From Bacillus timonensis (GTDB taxonomy: Bacteria; Bacillota; Bacilli; Bacillales; Bacillaceae_L), in the NCBI RefSeq assembly GCF_004799755.1, contig NZ_SLUB01000001.1, positions 124,001 through 188,000 of the forward strand: a DNA stretch of 64,000 nt. The letters run 5' to 3'. How positions within the stretch are numbered: the first letter of the stretch is position 1; every line of letters begins with the position of its first letter. Positions 48,880 through 58,473 of this stretch are shown one piece after another. The position numbers were made by a program, and so were the translations under genes. The notes under the pieces are model-generated. The model worked only from the letters and a program-made list of their open reading frames with translations, made no database searches and was not told where the DNA came from.

Positions 48880-49096
48880 AAAAATATTACACGGTGAAGG
48901 AAAGTAGTACTTATGGTCGTTCATAAAAGCGAACCTAGGACGGTGGAAGCTAGGGTATGAACAAATAAGGAAGGCGTTCCAGAGTGTATCGATTGAAAGA
49001 GGCAATAACTTCTTTATGTTGTTGCAAATAGGGTGGAACCGCGGGTAAACTCTCGTCCCTATGTCTACTGTTAGGCATAGAGGAGGGGAGTTTTTT
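48880..49096 (+). promoter_or_regulatory. Glycine T-box riboswitch (glyQS leader)
   Basis: Senses uncharged tRNA-Gly and allows read-through into glyQ-glyS. The T-box core AGGGTGGAACCGCGGG is at 49030-49045. Competing terminator: CTCTCGTCCCTATG pairs with CATAGAGGAGGGGAG, then TTTTTT (49050-49096). A GGC triplet at 48973-48975 is the likely specifier (glycine), in the 3' side of Stem I. The leader follows its own consensus promoter. Confidence 0.93.
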
Positions 49097-49158
49097 ATTT
49101 TTGTAAAAGATATATTATGAGAAACGATTTATTAGGCAATTAAACCGGAGGTGCAATA

Positions 49159-50049
49159 ATGAATATACAAGAAATGATATTAACGTTACAAAAGCATTGG
49201 TCAGATCAAGGCTGTATTCTCATGCAAGCCTATGACGTAGAAAAGGGTGCAGGAACAATGAGTCCCTATACATTCCTAAGAAGTCTGGGGCCAGAGCCTT
49301 GGAATGTTGCCTATGTTGAACCGTCAAGACGTCCAGTCGATGGTCGTTACGGTGAGAACCCAAACCGTCTGTACCAACACCATCAATTCCAAGTCATCAT
49401 GAAGCCATCACCTGATAATATTCAAGAGCTTTACCTTGACTCCTTACGCAAATTAGGAATTGACCCATTAGAGCATGACATCCGCTTTGTTGAAGACAAC
49501 TGGGAAGCACCAACACTTGGAGCGGCGGGCCTTGGCTGGGAGGTCTGGCTTGACGGAATGGAAGTCACTCAATTTACCTATTTCCAACAAGTGGGAGGTA
49601 TTGAATGTAAACCTGTCTCAGTCGAAATCACATACGGAATTGAACGTTTAGCCTCTTATATTCAAGATAAAGAAAATGTTTTTGACCTTGAATGGACGAA
49701 TGGATTTACGGTTCGTGATATTTTCCACCAGCCTGAATACGAGCATTCAAAATATACATTTGAAACATCTGATATAGACATGTTATTTAACTTATTTAGC
49801 ATTTATGAAAAGGAAGCACATCGTCAAATGGACGAAGGTCTCGTTCATCCGGCCTATGACTATGTATTAAAATGCTCACATACGTTTAACCAGCTTGATG
49901 CAAGGGGAGCAATCTCTGTTACGGAAAGAACAGGGTATATTGGCAGAGTGCGTAATTTGGCTCGTAAGGTTGCAAGAACGTTTTATGAGGAGCGGGAAAA
50001 ATTAGGCTTCCCAATGCTGAAGGCAAAAGGAGACGATCGTCATGAGTAA
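49159..50049 (+). CDS. glyQ: Glycyl-tRNA synthetase alpha subunit
   Basis: Catalytic (class II) subunit of the alpha2-beta2 glycyl-tRNA synthetase. 296 residues, with the family start [54 protein letters not shown] and the motif-3-like [18 protein letters not shown] precedes the ATG. It overlaps glyS by eight bases and is controlled by the upstream T-box. Confidence 0.98.
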   Translation: MNIQEMILTLQKHWSDQGCILMQAYDVEKGAGTMSPYTFLRSLGPEPWNVAYVEPSRRPVDGRYGENPNRLYQHHQFQVIMKPSPDNIQELYLDSLRKLGIDPLEHDIRFVEDNWEAPTLGAAGLGWEVWLDGMEVTQFTYFQQVGGIECKPVSVEITYGIERLASYIQDKENVFDLEWTNGFTVRDIFHQPEYEHSKYTFETSDIDMLFNLFSIYEKEAHRQMDEGLVHPAYDYVLKCSHTFNQLDARGAISVTERTGYIGRVRNLARKVARTFYEEREKLGFPMLKAKGDDRHE

Positions 50050-52120
50050 TCGAGATTTATTAATTGAAATTGGCTTAGAGGAGATGCCGGCAAGGTTTGT
50101 AACAGATGCTATGAATCAGCTTGCAGACAAGGTAACAAACTGGTTGATTGAACATAATGTTTCATTTGAACAGGTCGAGCGTTTTTCATCACCTAGAAGA
50201 CTGGCAGTTCTAGTTCATGATGTGGCTGAAAAACAACAGGATGTTGAACTGGAAGCGAAAGGCCCTGCGAAAAAAATTGCCTTAGACCAGGATGGAAATT
50301 GGACAAAAGCAGCAATGGGCTTTACAAGAGGGCAAGGAGCGACAGTTGAAGATATCTTTTTTAAAGAAATCAATGGCGTGGAATACGCACATATCAATAA
50401 GTTTATTAAAGGAAAAGACACACTAGAAATCCTAAGTGATCTTGAAAATGTGATTATACATTTATCATTCCCTAAAAATATGCGATGGGGTGACCAAGAA
50501 CTTCGCTATGTTCGTCCAATAAAATGGATTGTCGCTTTATTCGGTGAAGAATTGATCCCTATTACGATCACAAATGTTAAGGCAAGCAATAAAACGTGGG
50601 GACATCGATTCTTAGGTCATGAAGTTGAAATTACATCACCAAGAGGTTATGAAAAACTACTTATGTCTCAATATGTTATTGCTGATTATCTTGAACGTAA
50701 AGAAGCAATAACAAACCAAATAAAAATTTTAGAAGAAGACAACAATTGGGAAGTTCCAATTGATGCCGATTTGCTAGAAGAAGTAACAAATCTTGTAGAA
50801 TATCCAACTGCTTTTTTCGGGAAATTCGAAGAAGAATTTTTGAATTTACCAGAAGAAGTGTTAGTTACAAGCATGAGAGAGCATCAACGCTATTTCCCAG
50901 TGAAAGACAAAAATGGTGCGCTTCTTCCTTACTTTGTAGCAGTTCGAAATGGAGACCACAAGCATCTTGAAACAGTGGCTAGAGGTAATGAAAAGGTACT
51001 TCGTGCCCGTTTATCAGATGCAGACTTCTTTTATAAAGAAGATCAAAAATTAAAAATCGATGATTTAATTCAGAAGCTCGATAAAATCATTTACCATGAA
51101 GAAATCGGCTCAATAGGTGACAAAGTTAGACGAATTCAACAAATCACAAAGCATCTATCAGAACTTCTTGAGCTGGATAGTGAAACGCAAAATAAGGCAA
51201 ATCGCGCTGCCGAGATTTGTAAATTTGACCTTGTCACAAATATGGTTTATGAATTCCCTGAGCTTCAAGGGGTCATGGGTGAACGTTATGCACGATTAAG
51301 TGGGGAAGAAAGCGAAGTTGCTGTAGCTATTAATGAGCACTATATGCCACGTCACGCTGATGACGCCAGTCCTGCATCAACCGTTGGTGCCTTGATCAGC
51401 CTTGCTGATAAGTTGGATACAATTGTTGGGTGTTTCTCAATTGGCATCATTCCAACAGGTTCACAGGATCCGTATGCTTTACGTCGCATGGCATCAGGTG
51501 TTGTTCAGATCTTACTTGATAAAGGCTGGAATATAAGTCTTGAAGAATTATTCGAGTATGTATTAAGTTTATTTGTTGAAGCAAATATCGCAAAGCTTGA
51601 AAAACAAGAAATTGAGAAAGAACTTGTTCAGTTCTTCAAATTACGGATCAAGCATGAATTAAACAACCGACGCATCCGCTACGACATTATTGATGCGGTT
51701 CTTGGTACAAAGCTAGGCGATATTGGACTTCTTGTTCAAAAAGCAGAAATTCTTGAAAAATATAAAGAGCATCAAGACTTTAAAGCAACTATCGAATCAT
51801 TGGGCCGAGTGCTCAATATTGCGAAAAAAGGTGAAGACGCTGAAATTAATCCTAGCCTTTTTGAATCAGATGAGGAGAAACATCTCTTTGAAAAGTTTAT
51901 AGAGGTTAAACCAAAAGTAATCGAGAGTCTTCAAGCAAAGAATGTAGCAGAAGCTTTCCATCTTTTAGCATCAATGAGAGAACTAATTGACCAATATTTT
52001 GAACATACAATGGTTATGGCAGAGGACGAGGCGGTTAGAAAAAATCGTCTTGCACAAATGGTGCAATTGGCACACGTGATTTATTTAATCGGAGATATGA
52101 ATGCCATCATTGTAAAATAA
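50042..52120 (+). CDS. glyS: Glycyl-tRNA synthetase beta subunit
   Basis: tRNA-binding and structural subunit of the tetrameric enzyme. 692 residues; family motifs [14 protein letters not shown] at the start, [18 protein letters not shown], and HD-like and anticodon-binding regions in the C-terminal half ([28 protein letters not shown]). Starts inside the end of glyQ. Terminator follows. Confidence 0.98.
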   Translation: MSNRDLLIEIGLEEMPARFVTDAMNQLADKVTNWLIEHNVSFEQVERFSSPRRLAVLVHDVAEKQQDVELEAKGPAKKIALDQDGNWTKAAMGFTRGQGATVEDIFFKEINGVEYAHINKFIKGKDTLEILSDLENVIIHLSFPKNMRWGDQELRYVRPIKWIVALFGEELIPITITNVKASNKTWGHRFLGHEVEITSPRGYEKLLMSQYVIADYLERKEAITNQIKILEEDNNWEVPIDADLLEEVTNLVEYPTAFFGKFEEEFLNLPEEVLVTSMREHQRYFPVKDKNGALLPYFVAVRNGDHKHLETVARGNEKVLRARLSDADFFYKEDQKLKIDDLIQKLDKIIYHEEIGSIGDKVRRIQQITKHLSELLELDSETQNKANRAAEICKFDLVTNMVYEFPELQGVMGERYARLSGEESEVAVAINEHYMPRHADDASPASTVGALISLADKLDTIVGCFSIGIIPTGSQDPYALRRMASGVVQILLDKGWNISLEELFEYVLSLFVEANIAKLEKQEIEKELVQFFKLRIKHELNNRRIRYDIIDAVLGTKLGDIGLLVQKAEILEKYKEHQDFKATIESLGRVLNIAKKGEDAEINPSLFESDEEKHLFEKFIEVKPKVIESLQAKNVAEAFHLLASMRELIDQYFEHTMVMAEDEAVRKNRLAQMVQLAHVIYLIGDMNAIIVK

Positions 52121-52129
52121 GAACGAATA

Positions 52130-52164
52130 ACTAGGAGCATGTTTGTTTGCTCCTAGTCTTTTTT
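52130..52164 (+). terminator. Terminator after glyS
   Basis: Ten-bp stem ACTAGGAGCA/TGCTCCTAGT with 8-nt loop, then CTTTTTTC. Confidence 0.93.
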
Positions 52165-52186
52165 CATACCCTATACGATAATACAC

Positions 52187-52215
52187 AATTAGTATATAAT
52201 AATTCTAATTAGTAT
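52187..52215. promoter_or_regulatory. Direct repeat AATTAGTATA upstream of ccpN
   Basis: Two identical 10-mers (52187-52196 and 52206-52215), 19 bp apart start to start, about two helical turns, 50-75 bp before ccpN. It may be promoter or operator sequence; not matched to a known binding consensus. Confidence 0.35.
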
Positions 52216-52263
52216 AACCTTTTTGAACATATATACATAAATTAAAAGATTTTACGATTGGTG

Positions 52264-52902
52264 GTGAGTACAATAGAACTGAGCAAGAGGCAAGAACAAA
52301 TTGTACAAATTGTAAAAGACAATGGACCGATTACAGGAGAAGCGATTGCAGACCGATTAAGTTTGACGAGGGCAACGCTTCGTCCGGATCTCGCTATTTT
52401 AACAATGGCTGGTTATCTTGAAGCAAGACCTCGGGTCGGCTATTTTTACACGGGAAAAACTGGACAACAGTTGCTAGCTGATAAGATTAAAAAAATAAAA
52501 GTGATGGATCATCAATCTATACCAGTTGTTGTAAATGAGAGTTTATCTGTTTATGATGCGATTGTAACGATGTTTTTGGAAGATGTAGGAACTTTATTTG
52601 TGGTGGATAAATCCTCCCTTCTCGTAGGCGTCTTATCGAGGAAGGATTTATTGCGGGCAAGTCTCGGCAACCAGGATTTAAAATCCATCCCTGTCACAAT
52701 TATTATGACCCGTATGCCGAACATTACCATGTGTGAAAAAGATGATCTTTTACTTGAAGTGGCTCATAAATTAATTGATAAGCAAATTGATGCATTACCT
52801 GTTGTAAAGCATTCTGAACGTGGTATAGAGGTAATTGGAAGAATCACAAAGACAAATATGACGAAAGCCTTAGTGGCCCTCGCCGGGGACGAAATCCTCT
52901 AA
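52264..52902 (+). CDS. ccpN: Transcriptional repressor CcpN (CBS domains)
   Basis: Represses gluconeogenic genes (gapB, pckA) during glycolysis in B. subtilis. N-terminal winged helix (EQIVQIVKDNGPITGEAIAD, LSLTRATLRPDLAIL), then two CBS domains that sense nucleotides (VYDAIVTMFLEDVGTLFVVD and later KQIDALPVV). TTG 52258, GTG 52261 and GTG 52264 are in frame; GTG 52264 gives MSTIELSKRQ and 212 residues, as in relatives, though the ribosome-binding site is weak. yqfL follows after 27 bp. Confidence 0.94.
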   Translation: MSTIELSKRQEQIVQIVKDNGPITGEAIADRLSLTRATLRPDLAILTMAGYLEARPRVGYFYTGKTGQQLLADKIKKIKVMDHQSIPVVVNESLSVYDAIVTMFLEDVGTLFVVDKSSLLVGVLSRKDLLRASLGNQDLKSIPVTIIMTRMPNITMCEKDDLLLEVAHKLIDKQIDALPVVKHSERGIEVIGRITKTNMTKALVALAGDEIL

Positions 52903-52929
52903 TATTTTGGTAAGGAGATGGGGTAGCAA

Positions 52930-53742
52930 ATGAGAAATCGTGTAGTATATGTAGTATCCGATTCGGTTGGGGAAACGGCAGAACTAGTTGTTAAAGCAGC
53001 AGTAAGCCAGTTTAATGGCTCACATACAGATATTAAACGAATTCCTTATGTTGAAGATACTGCCACATTGGCAGAGGTGGTAGCCCTCGCAAAACTTAAT
53101 AATGCCATAATCGCTTTTACACTCGTGGTTCCTGAACTAAGAGATTTCCTTGTGAAGGAAGCAGAACGAGAAGGAGTCATTGTAAATGATATTATTGGTC
53201 CGCTAATTGACAAAATGTCAGGTCTTTATGAAAGTAATCCAAGATATGAAGCGGGGCTTGTCAGAAAACTAGACGAAGATTATTTCAAAAAGATCGAGGC
53301 AATTGAATTTGCGGTAAAATATGATGATGGTCGTGACCCTAGGGGCATCCTTCGTGCGGATATCGTCTTAATTGGTGTATCAAGAACTTCAAAGACGCCT
53401 TTATCTCAATATCTTGCACATAAGCGCTTTAAGGTTGCAAACGTTCCGATTGTTCCCGAGGTTGATCCACCGGAAGAATTGTTTAAAGTGTCCCAAAATA
53501 AGTGTTTTGGATTAAAAATAAGTCCTGAAAAACTAAATCATATTAGGCGCGAACGATTAAAATCGTTGGGCTTAGATGACCAAGCGATATATGCAAATAT
53601 TAACCGCATTAAAGAAGAACTCGATCACTTTGAATCAATCATTACTAAAATTGGTTGTGATGTTATCGATGTCTCAAATAAAGCAGTTGAGGAAACCGCG
53701 AATATTATTTTAAATAAAATCAATAAACGCAAAACGTATTAA
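52930..53742 (+). CDS. yqfL: Pyruvate, water/phosphate dikinase regulatory protein family (YqfL)
   Basis: Bifunctional ADP-dependent kinase/phosphorylase family (DUF299) that switches PEP-forming dikinases. 270 residues; [13 protein letters not shown] at the start and P-loop-like [15 protein letters not shown] (about residue 151). In B. subtilis YqfL modulates CcpN activity, which fits its place directly after ccpN. GGAGATGGGG precedes the ATG. Confidence 0.93.
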   Translation: MRNRVVYVVSDSVGETAELVVKAAVSQFNGSHTDIKRIPYVEDTATLAEVVALAKLNNAIIAFTLVVPELRDFLVKEAEREGVIVNDIIGPLIDKMSGLYESNPRYEAGLVRKLDEDYFKKIEAIEFAVKYDDGRDPRGILRADIVLIGVSRTSKTPLSQYLAHKRFKVANVPIVPEVDPPEELFKVSQNKCFGLKISPEKLNHIRRERLKSLGLDDQAIYANINRIKEELDHFESIITKIGCDVIDVSNKAVEETANIILNKINKRKTY

Positions 53743-54090
53743 TAAATTTTTTTAGTGCTAATGGGGCGAAAACATATCTTAAAAAGATATGTTTTTTTAT
53801 GGCGCTTGAAGAAATTTTATATTATAATAAAAAATTGTGATAAAAATACATAATTTTAGGTTTAGAGTTCGATTGGATAGAATAAACTATGTATTGAAGG
53901 ATGTCAAGGGTAAGATTAGGAAATAGGTTAAATAATTTTCGACATTATTTTCTCGATTCAAGATTTTTCTTCCGAAAAATACTTTTAAATATTCTTTCTT
54001 TTTACTCACCTAAAGATTAGACAATCACAGATTTTAAACATCCTATTAAATCTTTTTCTGGAAAAGAAGGATTCTCTGGAGTGATGTAGA
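53743..54090. other. Intergenic region yqfL-yqxD
   Basis: After the yqfL terminator the rest is A+T-rich with no credible gene. A small hairpin ATTTTTC/GAAAAAT (53963-53980) is followed by T-rich sequence. I see no clear promoter for yqxD-dnaG-sigA. Confidence 0.5.
53769..53797 (+). terminator. Terminator after yqfL
   Basis: Twelve-bp stem AAAACATATCTT/AAGATATGTTTT with a 3-nt loop and T-run. Confidence 0.9.
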
Positions 54091-54561
54091 ATAGAGAAAT
54101 ATGACGAAAAAAAGAATAAAATATTTGTTGATGCAGATGCCTGTCCAGTTAAAGAAGAAATAGTTAGCATAGCGGGTACATATAATATCAATGTTGTATT
54201 TGTTGCTTCATATGCCCACGTTATGTCAAATCCCATAGGTGGAAAATGGGTGTACGTGGACGCTGATAAAGAAGCTGCAGATCTCTATATTATGAACCAT
54301 GCAATAAAAAAAGATATCGTCATTACCCAGGATACTGGCTTAGCAAGTATTTTAGTTAATAGAGGTGTAACTGTATTATCGCCCCGTGGCAAAGAATTTA
54401 AGGAAGAGGATATGGACCAAATTCTCCATTTTCGTTTTTTATCTGCAAAGGAAAGACGTAGTGGTACCTACTCGAAAGGACCAAAACCCTTTACAGAGGA
54501 AGACAAACAACATTTTACTAAAATATTTAAAAAAAGTTTGTCGAATATTGCAGGATTTTAG
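54091..54561 (+). CDS. yqxD: YaiI/YqxD family (DUF188) protein, start codon anomalous
   Basis: PIN-like DUF188 protein, unknown function, in its usual place before dnaG. Family motifs: IFVDADACPVKEE, WVYVDADKEAADLYIMN, ITQDTGLASILV, VLSPRGK and LSAKERRSGTYSKGPKPF. The intact frame opens after a stop at 54082-54084 and has no ATG, GTG or TTG before the conserved IFVDADA. An ATA at 54091 lies 6-7 nt after GGAGTGA. Alternatively the ATG at 54101 would lead into the frame if one extra A were read in the seven-A run at 54107-54113, giving MTKKKNKIFVDADA, the same length before IFVD as the B. subtilis protein. Confidence 0.8.
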   Translation: MEKYDEKKNKIFVDADACPVKEEIVSIAGTYNINVVFVASYAHVMSNPIGGKWVYVDADKEAADLYIMNHAIKKDIVITQDTGLASILVNRGVTVLSPRGKEFKEEDMDQILHFRFLSAKERRSGTYSKGPKPFTEEDKQHFTKIFKKSLSNIAGF

Positions 54562-54601
54562 ATCTCAATATAGAATATTTTAGTACTTGGGGATGTTAAA
54601 C

Positions 54602-56410
54602 ATGGGGTATCGAATTCCCGAAGAAACAATCGAAAAAATTCGTTTATCTGTTGACATTGTTGATGTTATTAGTGAATATGTTCAATTGAAGAAGCAAGGT
54701 AGAAATTATTTTGGCTTATGTCCATTTCACGGTGAAAATACCCCTTCATTTTCTGTATCGCCTGATAAACAGATCTTTCATTGTTTTGGGTGTGGAGCAG
54801 GTGGAAATGTATTTTCTTTTTTAATGGACTTAGAAGGGTATTCTTTTGCTGAAGCTGCAGTAAATTTAGCTGAAAAAGTGAACATAGACTTATCAGATTA
54901 CCAACACCAAACAGCTGTTTCTGATAAAAATAACGATGTTTCAAAAATGCAGGAAGCACACGAATTACTAAAGAAATTCTATCATCACCTATTACTTAAT
55001 ACAAAAGAAGGTCAACCAGCGCTCGACTATTTAACAAATAGAGGCTTTACGAGAGAAATCATTGATAAGTTTGAAATTGGCTATGCTCTTGATTCATGGA
55101 ACTTTGCTACAAAATTTCTCCAAAAAAGAGGCTTCAAGCCTGAGTTGATGGAACGGGCCGGATTACTTGTAAAAAAGGAAGATACCGGGACGTTCTTTGA
55201 TAGATTTCGAAATCGAATTATGTTCCCAATTTGGGACCATCAAGGCAAAACAATTGCTTTTTCTGGCAGGGTTCTTGAGAAGGACCAGGAACCAAAATAT
55301 TTAAATAGCCCAGAAACAATTATTTTTAACAAGAGTAAAACCCTTTACAATTTCCATCAAGCTAGACTTGAAATACGGAAACAACAGCAAGCGGTCCTTT
55401 TTGAAGGATTTGCAGATGTGATTGCAGCTGATCGAGCAGATGTTCCAAACTCAATTGGTACAATGGGTACATCCTTAACGGATGAGCATGTAAAAATAAT
55501 TAGAAGGAATGTGGAATCTGTCGTCATCTGTTATGACTCTGACAATGCTGGGCTAGATGCCGCTTTACGAGCCTCGTCTATGCTTCTCGAGGCAGGCTGT
55601 TATGTAAGAGTTGCAACCATGCCAAATGGCATGGACCCTGATGACTACATTAATAAATATGGCGCGGAGAAGTTTAAAACTGATGTAATAGGGGCAAGTC
55701 TTACAATAATGGCATTTAAAATGCAGTACTTAAGAAGAGGAAAAAATCTTCAGGATGAAGGAGAACGCATCCGTTATATAGAAGATGTACTTAAGGAGAT
55801 TTCCTCTTTAGAAAAAGCTGTTGAGAGAGACCATTATTTGCGCCAACTTTCTAATGAGTTTTCAATTTCGCTTGAGGCGCTTAAGCAACAACAGCTTCAG
55901 TATTATAAATCCGAACGGAAAAAGAAGGATAATTTCGCTGGGAATAGAAATAATACGAAAGCGAAACCTCCCGTATCCAAACATTTACTAAAAGCTTATC
56001 ATAATGCTGAACGTTTTTTGCTAGCCTATATGCTGCGGGATCGGGACATTGCGGATAAAGTTCAAGATCAGCTTCAAGCCGGATTTAATATTGAAGAGCA
56101 TCGAGCAATTTTAACGTATTTATATGCATATTATGAAGAAGGACATGAACCAGATATCAGCACATTTTTAACGAGAATACATGATGATAATCTTAAACGG
56201 ATTGTGACTGATATTGCCATGATGTCAGTTGAAGAAGAAGTATCCGATTCTGTGTTATCCGATTATGTGAAACAGGTGTTGAATCATAAAAAAATGTCAA
56301 TGATAAAAGAAAAAGAAACTGAACAACTTGAGGCTGAACGTAGTAAGGATTATTTGAAGGCCGCTACGATTGCTAATGAGATTATTCAATTGAAAAAAGC
56401 ATTACATTAA
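54602..56410 (+). CDS. dnaG: DNA primase
   Basis: Makes RNA primers at the replication fork. CHC2 zinc domain ([24 protein letters not shown]; residues about 40-64), Toprim catalytic core ([30 protein letters not shown]), and the C-terminal DnaB-helicase-binding domain. The frame opens at a TTG at 54587 inside the GGGGATG region; the ATG at 54602 gives [10 protein letters not shown] and 602 residues. Followed by sigA after 50 bp. Confidence 0.97.
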   Translation: MGYRIPEETIEKIRLSVDIVDVISEYVQLKKQGRNYFGLCPFHGENTPSFSVSPDKQIFHCFGCGAGGNVFSFLMDLEGYSFAEAAVNLAEKVNIDLSDYQHQTAVSDKNNDVSKMQEAHELLKKFYHHLLLNTKEGQPALDYLTNRGFTREIIDKFEIGYALDSWNFATKFLQKRGFKPELMERAGLLVKKEDTGTFFDRFRNRIMFPIWDHQGKTIAFSGRVLEKDQEPKYLNSPETIIFNKSKTLYNFHQARLEIRKQQQAVLFEGFADVIAADRADVPNSIGTMGTSLTDEHVKIIRRNVESVVICYDSDNAGLDAALRASSMLLEAGCYVRVATMPNGMDPDDYINKYGAEKFKTDVIGASLTIMAFKMQYLRRGKNLQDEGERIRYIEDVLKEISSLEKAVERDHYLRQLSNEFSISLEALKQQQLQYYKSERKKKDNFAGNRNNTKAKPPVSKHLLKAYHNAERFLLAYMLRDRDIADKVQDQLQAGFNIEEHRAILTYLYAYYEEGHEPDISTFLTRIHDDNLKRIVTDIAMMSVEEEVSDSVLSDYVKQVLNHKKMSMIKEKETEQLEAERSKDYLKAATIANEIIQLKKALH

Positions 56411-56460
56411 ATAGGTTATTAAACCTCTATGTCATATTAGTTTTGGAAGGAGGGGAACAA

Positions 56461-57597
56461 ATGGCTGAAAAGTCTAAAGCAGTTGATACAGAATTAACAT
56501 TAGAGCAAGTAAAAGAAAAATTAACAGCACTTGGTAAAAAACGCGGAGTATTATCCTATGAGGAAATCGCTGAGCGTATGTCTGGTTTTGAAGTTGAATC
56601 AGATCATCTTGATGAATACTATGAGTTCCTTGGAGAGCAGGGGATTGAATTAATAGGTGAAGGCGATGGCCATGATGCCGATGCTGATGCCGAAGATGAT
56701 CCCAATATCCAAGAATTATCTAAGGAAGAAGAGTTTGATTTAAATGACCTCAGTGTTCCTCCAGGGGTTAAGATTAATGACCCAGTACGTATGTACTTAA
56801 AAGAAATTGGTCGTGTAGACCTACTTTCAGCTGATGATGAAATCCAACTCGCTGAAAGAATCGAACAAGGTGATGAAGAGGCCAAACGCAGACTTGCTGA
56901 AGCCAATTTGCGACTTGTTGTAAGTATTGCAAAGCGTTATGTTGGTCGTGGGATGTTGTTCCTAGACTTAATTCAAGAAGGAAATATGGGACTTATAAAA
57001 GCTGTCGAAAAGTTTGATTATCGCAAAGGCTTCAAGTTCAGTACGTATGCCACTTGGTGGATCCGTCAAGCCATTACACGTGCGATTGCAGACCAAGCGA
57101 GAACCATCCGTATTCCCGTTCATATGGTTGAGACAATTAACAAATTAATCCGTGTGCAACGTCAATTACTCCAAGATCTTGGCCGTGAACCAACTCCTGA
57201 GGAAATTGCCGAGGATATGGATTTAACACCTGAAAAGGTTAGAGAAATCTTAAAGATTGCTCAAGAACCTGTATCATTAGAGACACCAATTGGTGAAGAA
57301 GATGATTCACATTTAGGTGATTTTATCGAAGATCAGGATGCAACATCTCCTTCAGAGCATGCTGCATATGAGCTTTTAAAAGAACAGCTAGAAGATGTTC
57401 TGGATACCTTAACAGACAGGGAAGAAAACGTATTACGTCTCCGATTCGGTCTAGACGATGGACGCACTCGTACCCTTGAAGAAGTAGGTAAGGTATTTGG
57501 TGTAACACGTGAACGTATTCGTCAAATTGAAGCAAAAGCACTACGTAAGCTTCGTCACCCAAGCCGGAGCAAGAGACTAAAAGATTTCTTAGAATAA
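56461..57597 (+). CDS. sigA: RNA polymerase primary sigma factor SigA (RpoD)
   Basis: Housekeeping sigma factor, 378 residues. Short acidic region 1.1; region 1.2 [18 protein letters not shown]; region 2 with [19 protein letters not shown] and [17 protein letters not shown] (promoter -10 recognition); region 3; region 4 with [18 protein letters not shown] (-35 recognition). The frame opens at 56443, but the ATG at 56461 follows GGAGGGGAA. It ends the dnaG-sigA operon and is followed by a family-1 repeat and a terminator. Confidence 0.99.
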   Translation: MAEKSKAVDTELTLEQVKEKLTALGKKRGVLSYEEIAERMSGFEVESDHLDEYYEFLGEQGIELIGEGDGHDADADAEDDPNIQELSKEEEFDLNDLSVPPGVKINDPVRMYLKEIGRVDLLSADDEIQLAERIEQGDEEAKRRLAEANLRLVVSIAKRYVGRGMLFLDLIQEGNMGLIKAVEKFDYRKGFKFSTYATWWIRQAITRAIADQARTIRIPVHMVETINKLIRVQRQLLQDLGREPTPEEIAEDMDLTPEKVREILKIAQEPVSLETPIGEEDDSHLGDFIEDQDATSPSEHAAYELLKEQLEDVLDTLTDREENVLRLRFGLDDGRTRTLEEVGKVFGVTRERIRQIEAKALRKLRHPSRSKRLKDFLE

Positions 57598-57609
57598 ACA
57601 TTTTCATAA

Positions 57610-57729
57610 GTCCAGATCCAGCGCCTAGCCCCTCGAGGTCATAAGCCAATCCGTCGAGAAGGATAAAGTGCATCCTTCTAGCCGGATTTTCTTATGCATG
57701 TCGGGGCTGATCAAGGCGCTTGCGCATTC
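57610..57729. repeat. Family-1 structured repeat, copy C (after sigA)
   Basis: Long nested hairpin: AGCGCC/GGCGCT, AGCCCC/GGGGCT, CATAAG/CTTATG, AATCCG/CGGATT and AGAAGGAT/ATCCTTCT around loop AAAGTGC. It starts 12 bp after the sigA stop, so it is likely the sigA mRNA 3' region. The outer stem differs from copy A by paired base changes. Confidence 0.85.
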
Positions 57730-57746
57730 TGTTCTTTACATTTCGT

Positions 57747-57782
57747 AGTTTACTTCATAAAATTGAAGTAAACTATTTTTTT
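57747..57782 (+). terminator. Terminator downstream of sigA
   Basis: Perfect 10-bp stem AGTTTACTTC/GAAGTAAACT, 8-nt loop, then ATTTTTTTA. It lies after repeat copy C. Confidence 0.92.
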
Positions 57783-57786
57783 ATGT

Positions 57787-57842
57787 CCACACGATGTGGG
57801 TCACAAAGACGTTGTCACTCAGAAGTGGCATTCTTAGTCTTT
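57787..57842. repeat. Family-2 structured element, copy 3
   Basis: Hairpin CCACA/TGTGG (57787-57799), then outer stem AAAGAC/GTCTTT (57805-57810 with 57837-57842), internal loop GTT / ATTCTTA, inner stem GTCAC/GTGGC. It lies between the sigA terminator and the next gene, 30 bp before its ATG. Confidence 0.75.
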
Positions 57843-57872
57843 CAACTAACTTTAAAAAAGGTGAACGCTTTC

Positions 57873-58406
57873 ATGAACCAAGATAGAAAAAACATTGTAA
57901 TTAACGAAATCCTGTATTGGCGAAAAAACAAATTACTGCCAGAAGCATATTGTAACTTCCTTCTCTCCCTATATACAGAAGGAGAAGGGGTTGAATCCAA
58001 ACCAACATCGTCTCATTCTAAGAAAAATACACTATCTTGGATATTTGGAATTGGTTTGCTTTTACCAGTTATGTTTCTTGTCACTTATTTTACTGAAATA
58101 TCTCCTACATTGCAAATGCTAATAAACTTTATTTTTATAATTATCTGTACTTTAGGCTTAATATTAAATCGAAATAATCCATTTTTCGTCCATTTTGCTT
58201 CCATCATCCTTGCACTTTTTATTCTTCTCCTCACAGTAAACGGAAGTGATCTTATATTTAAAGGACATGGATATTATTTGTTTGGAATCATATTGTTAAA
58301 TTGTGTCTGTTGGATCATTGTTGGCATTCTTTCTAAGAAAAAATATTTTTTAATCGCGGGCATTCTAGGAAGTATTACTTCAGGTATTCTTATATTTAAT
58401 TTTTAA
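57873..58406 (+). CDS. Unrecognised integral membrane protein
   Basis: 177 residues. A hydrophilic helical N-terminus of about 50 residues (NEILYWRKNKLLPEAYCNFL is its most distinctive part), then about five hydrophobic segments with short loops to the C-terminus (about residues 54-177). I do not recognise the family. The frame extends upstream to 57720 through repeat sequence; the ATG at 57873 follows AGGTGA with about 9-nt spacing and is preferred. It is absent from this place in B. subtilis as I recall it. It lies between sigA and the acyl-CoA dehydrogenase, bounded upstream by a terminator, and no promoter is clear. Confidence 0.7.
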   Translation: MNQDRKNIVINEILYWRKNKLLPEAYCNFLLSLYTEGEGVESKPTSSHSKKNTLSWIFGIGLLLPVMFLVTYFTEISPTLQMLINFIFIIICTLGLILNRNNPFFVHFASIILALFILLLTVNGSDLIFKGHGYYLFGIILLNCVCWIIVGILSKKKYFLIAGILGSITSGILIFNF

Positions 58407-58473
58407 ATTGTTTAAAAATTCTTAATCACCCCTTATAATAGAGATTGAAAACGCATACAACGGGAGGGGTACT

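Noticed and set aside
57720-57872. N-terminal extension of the membrane protein gene
   Set aside because: It consists of terminator and repeat sequence; the ATG at 57873 has a proper ribosome-binding site.
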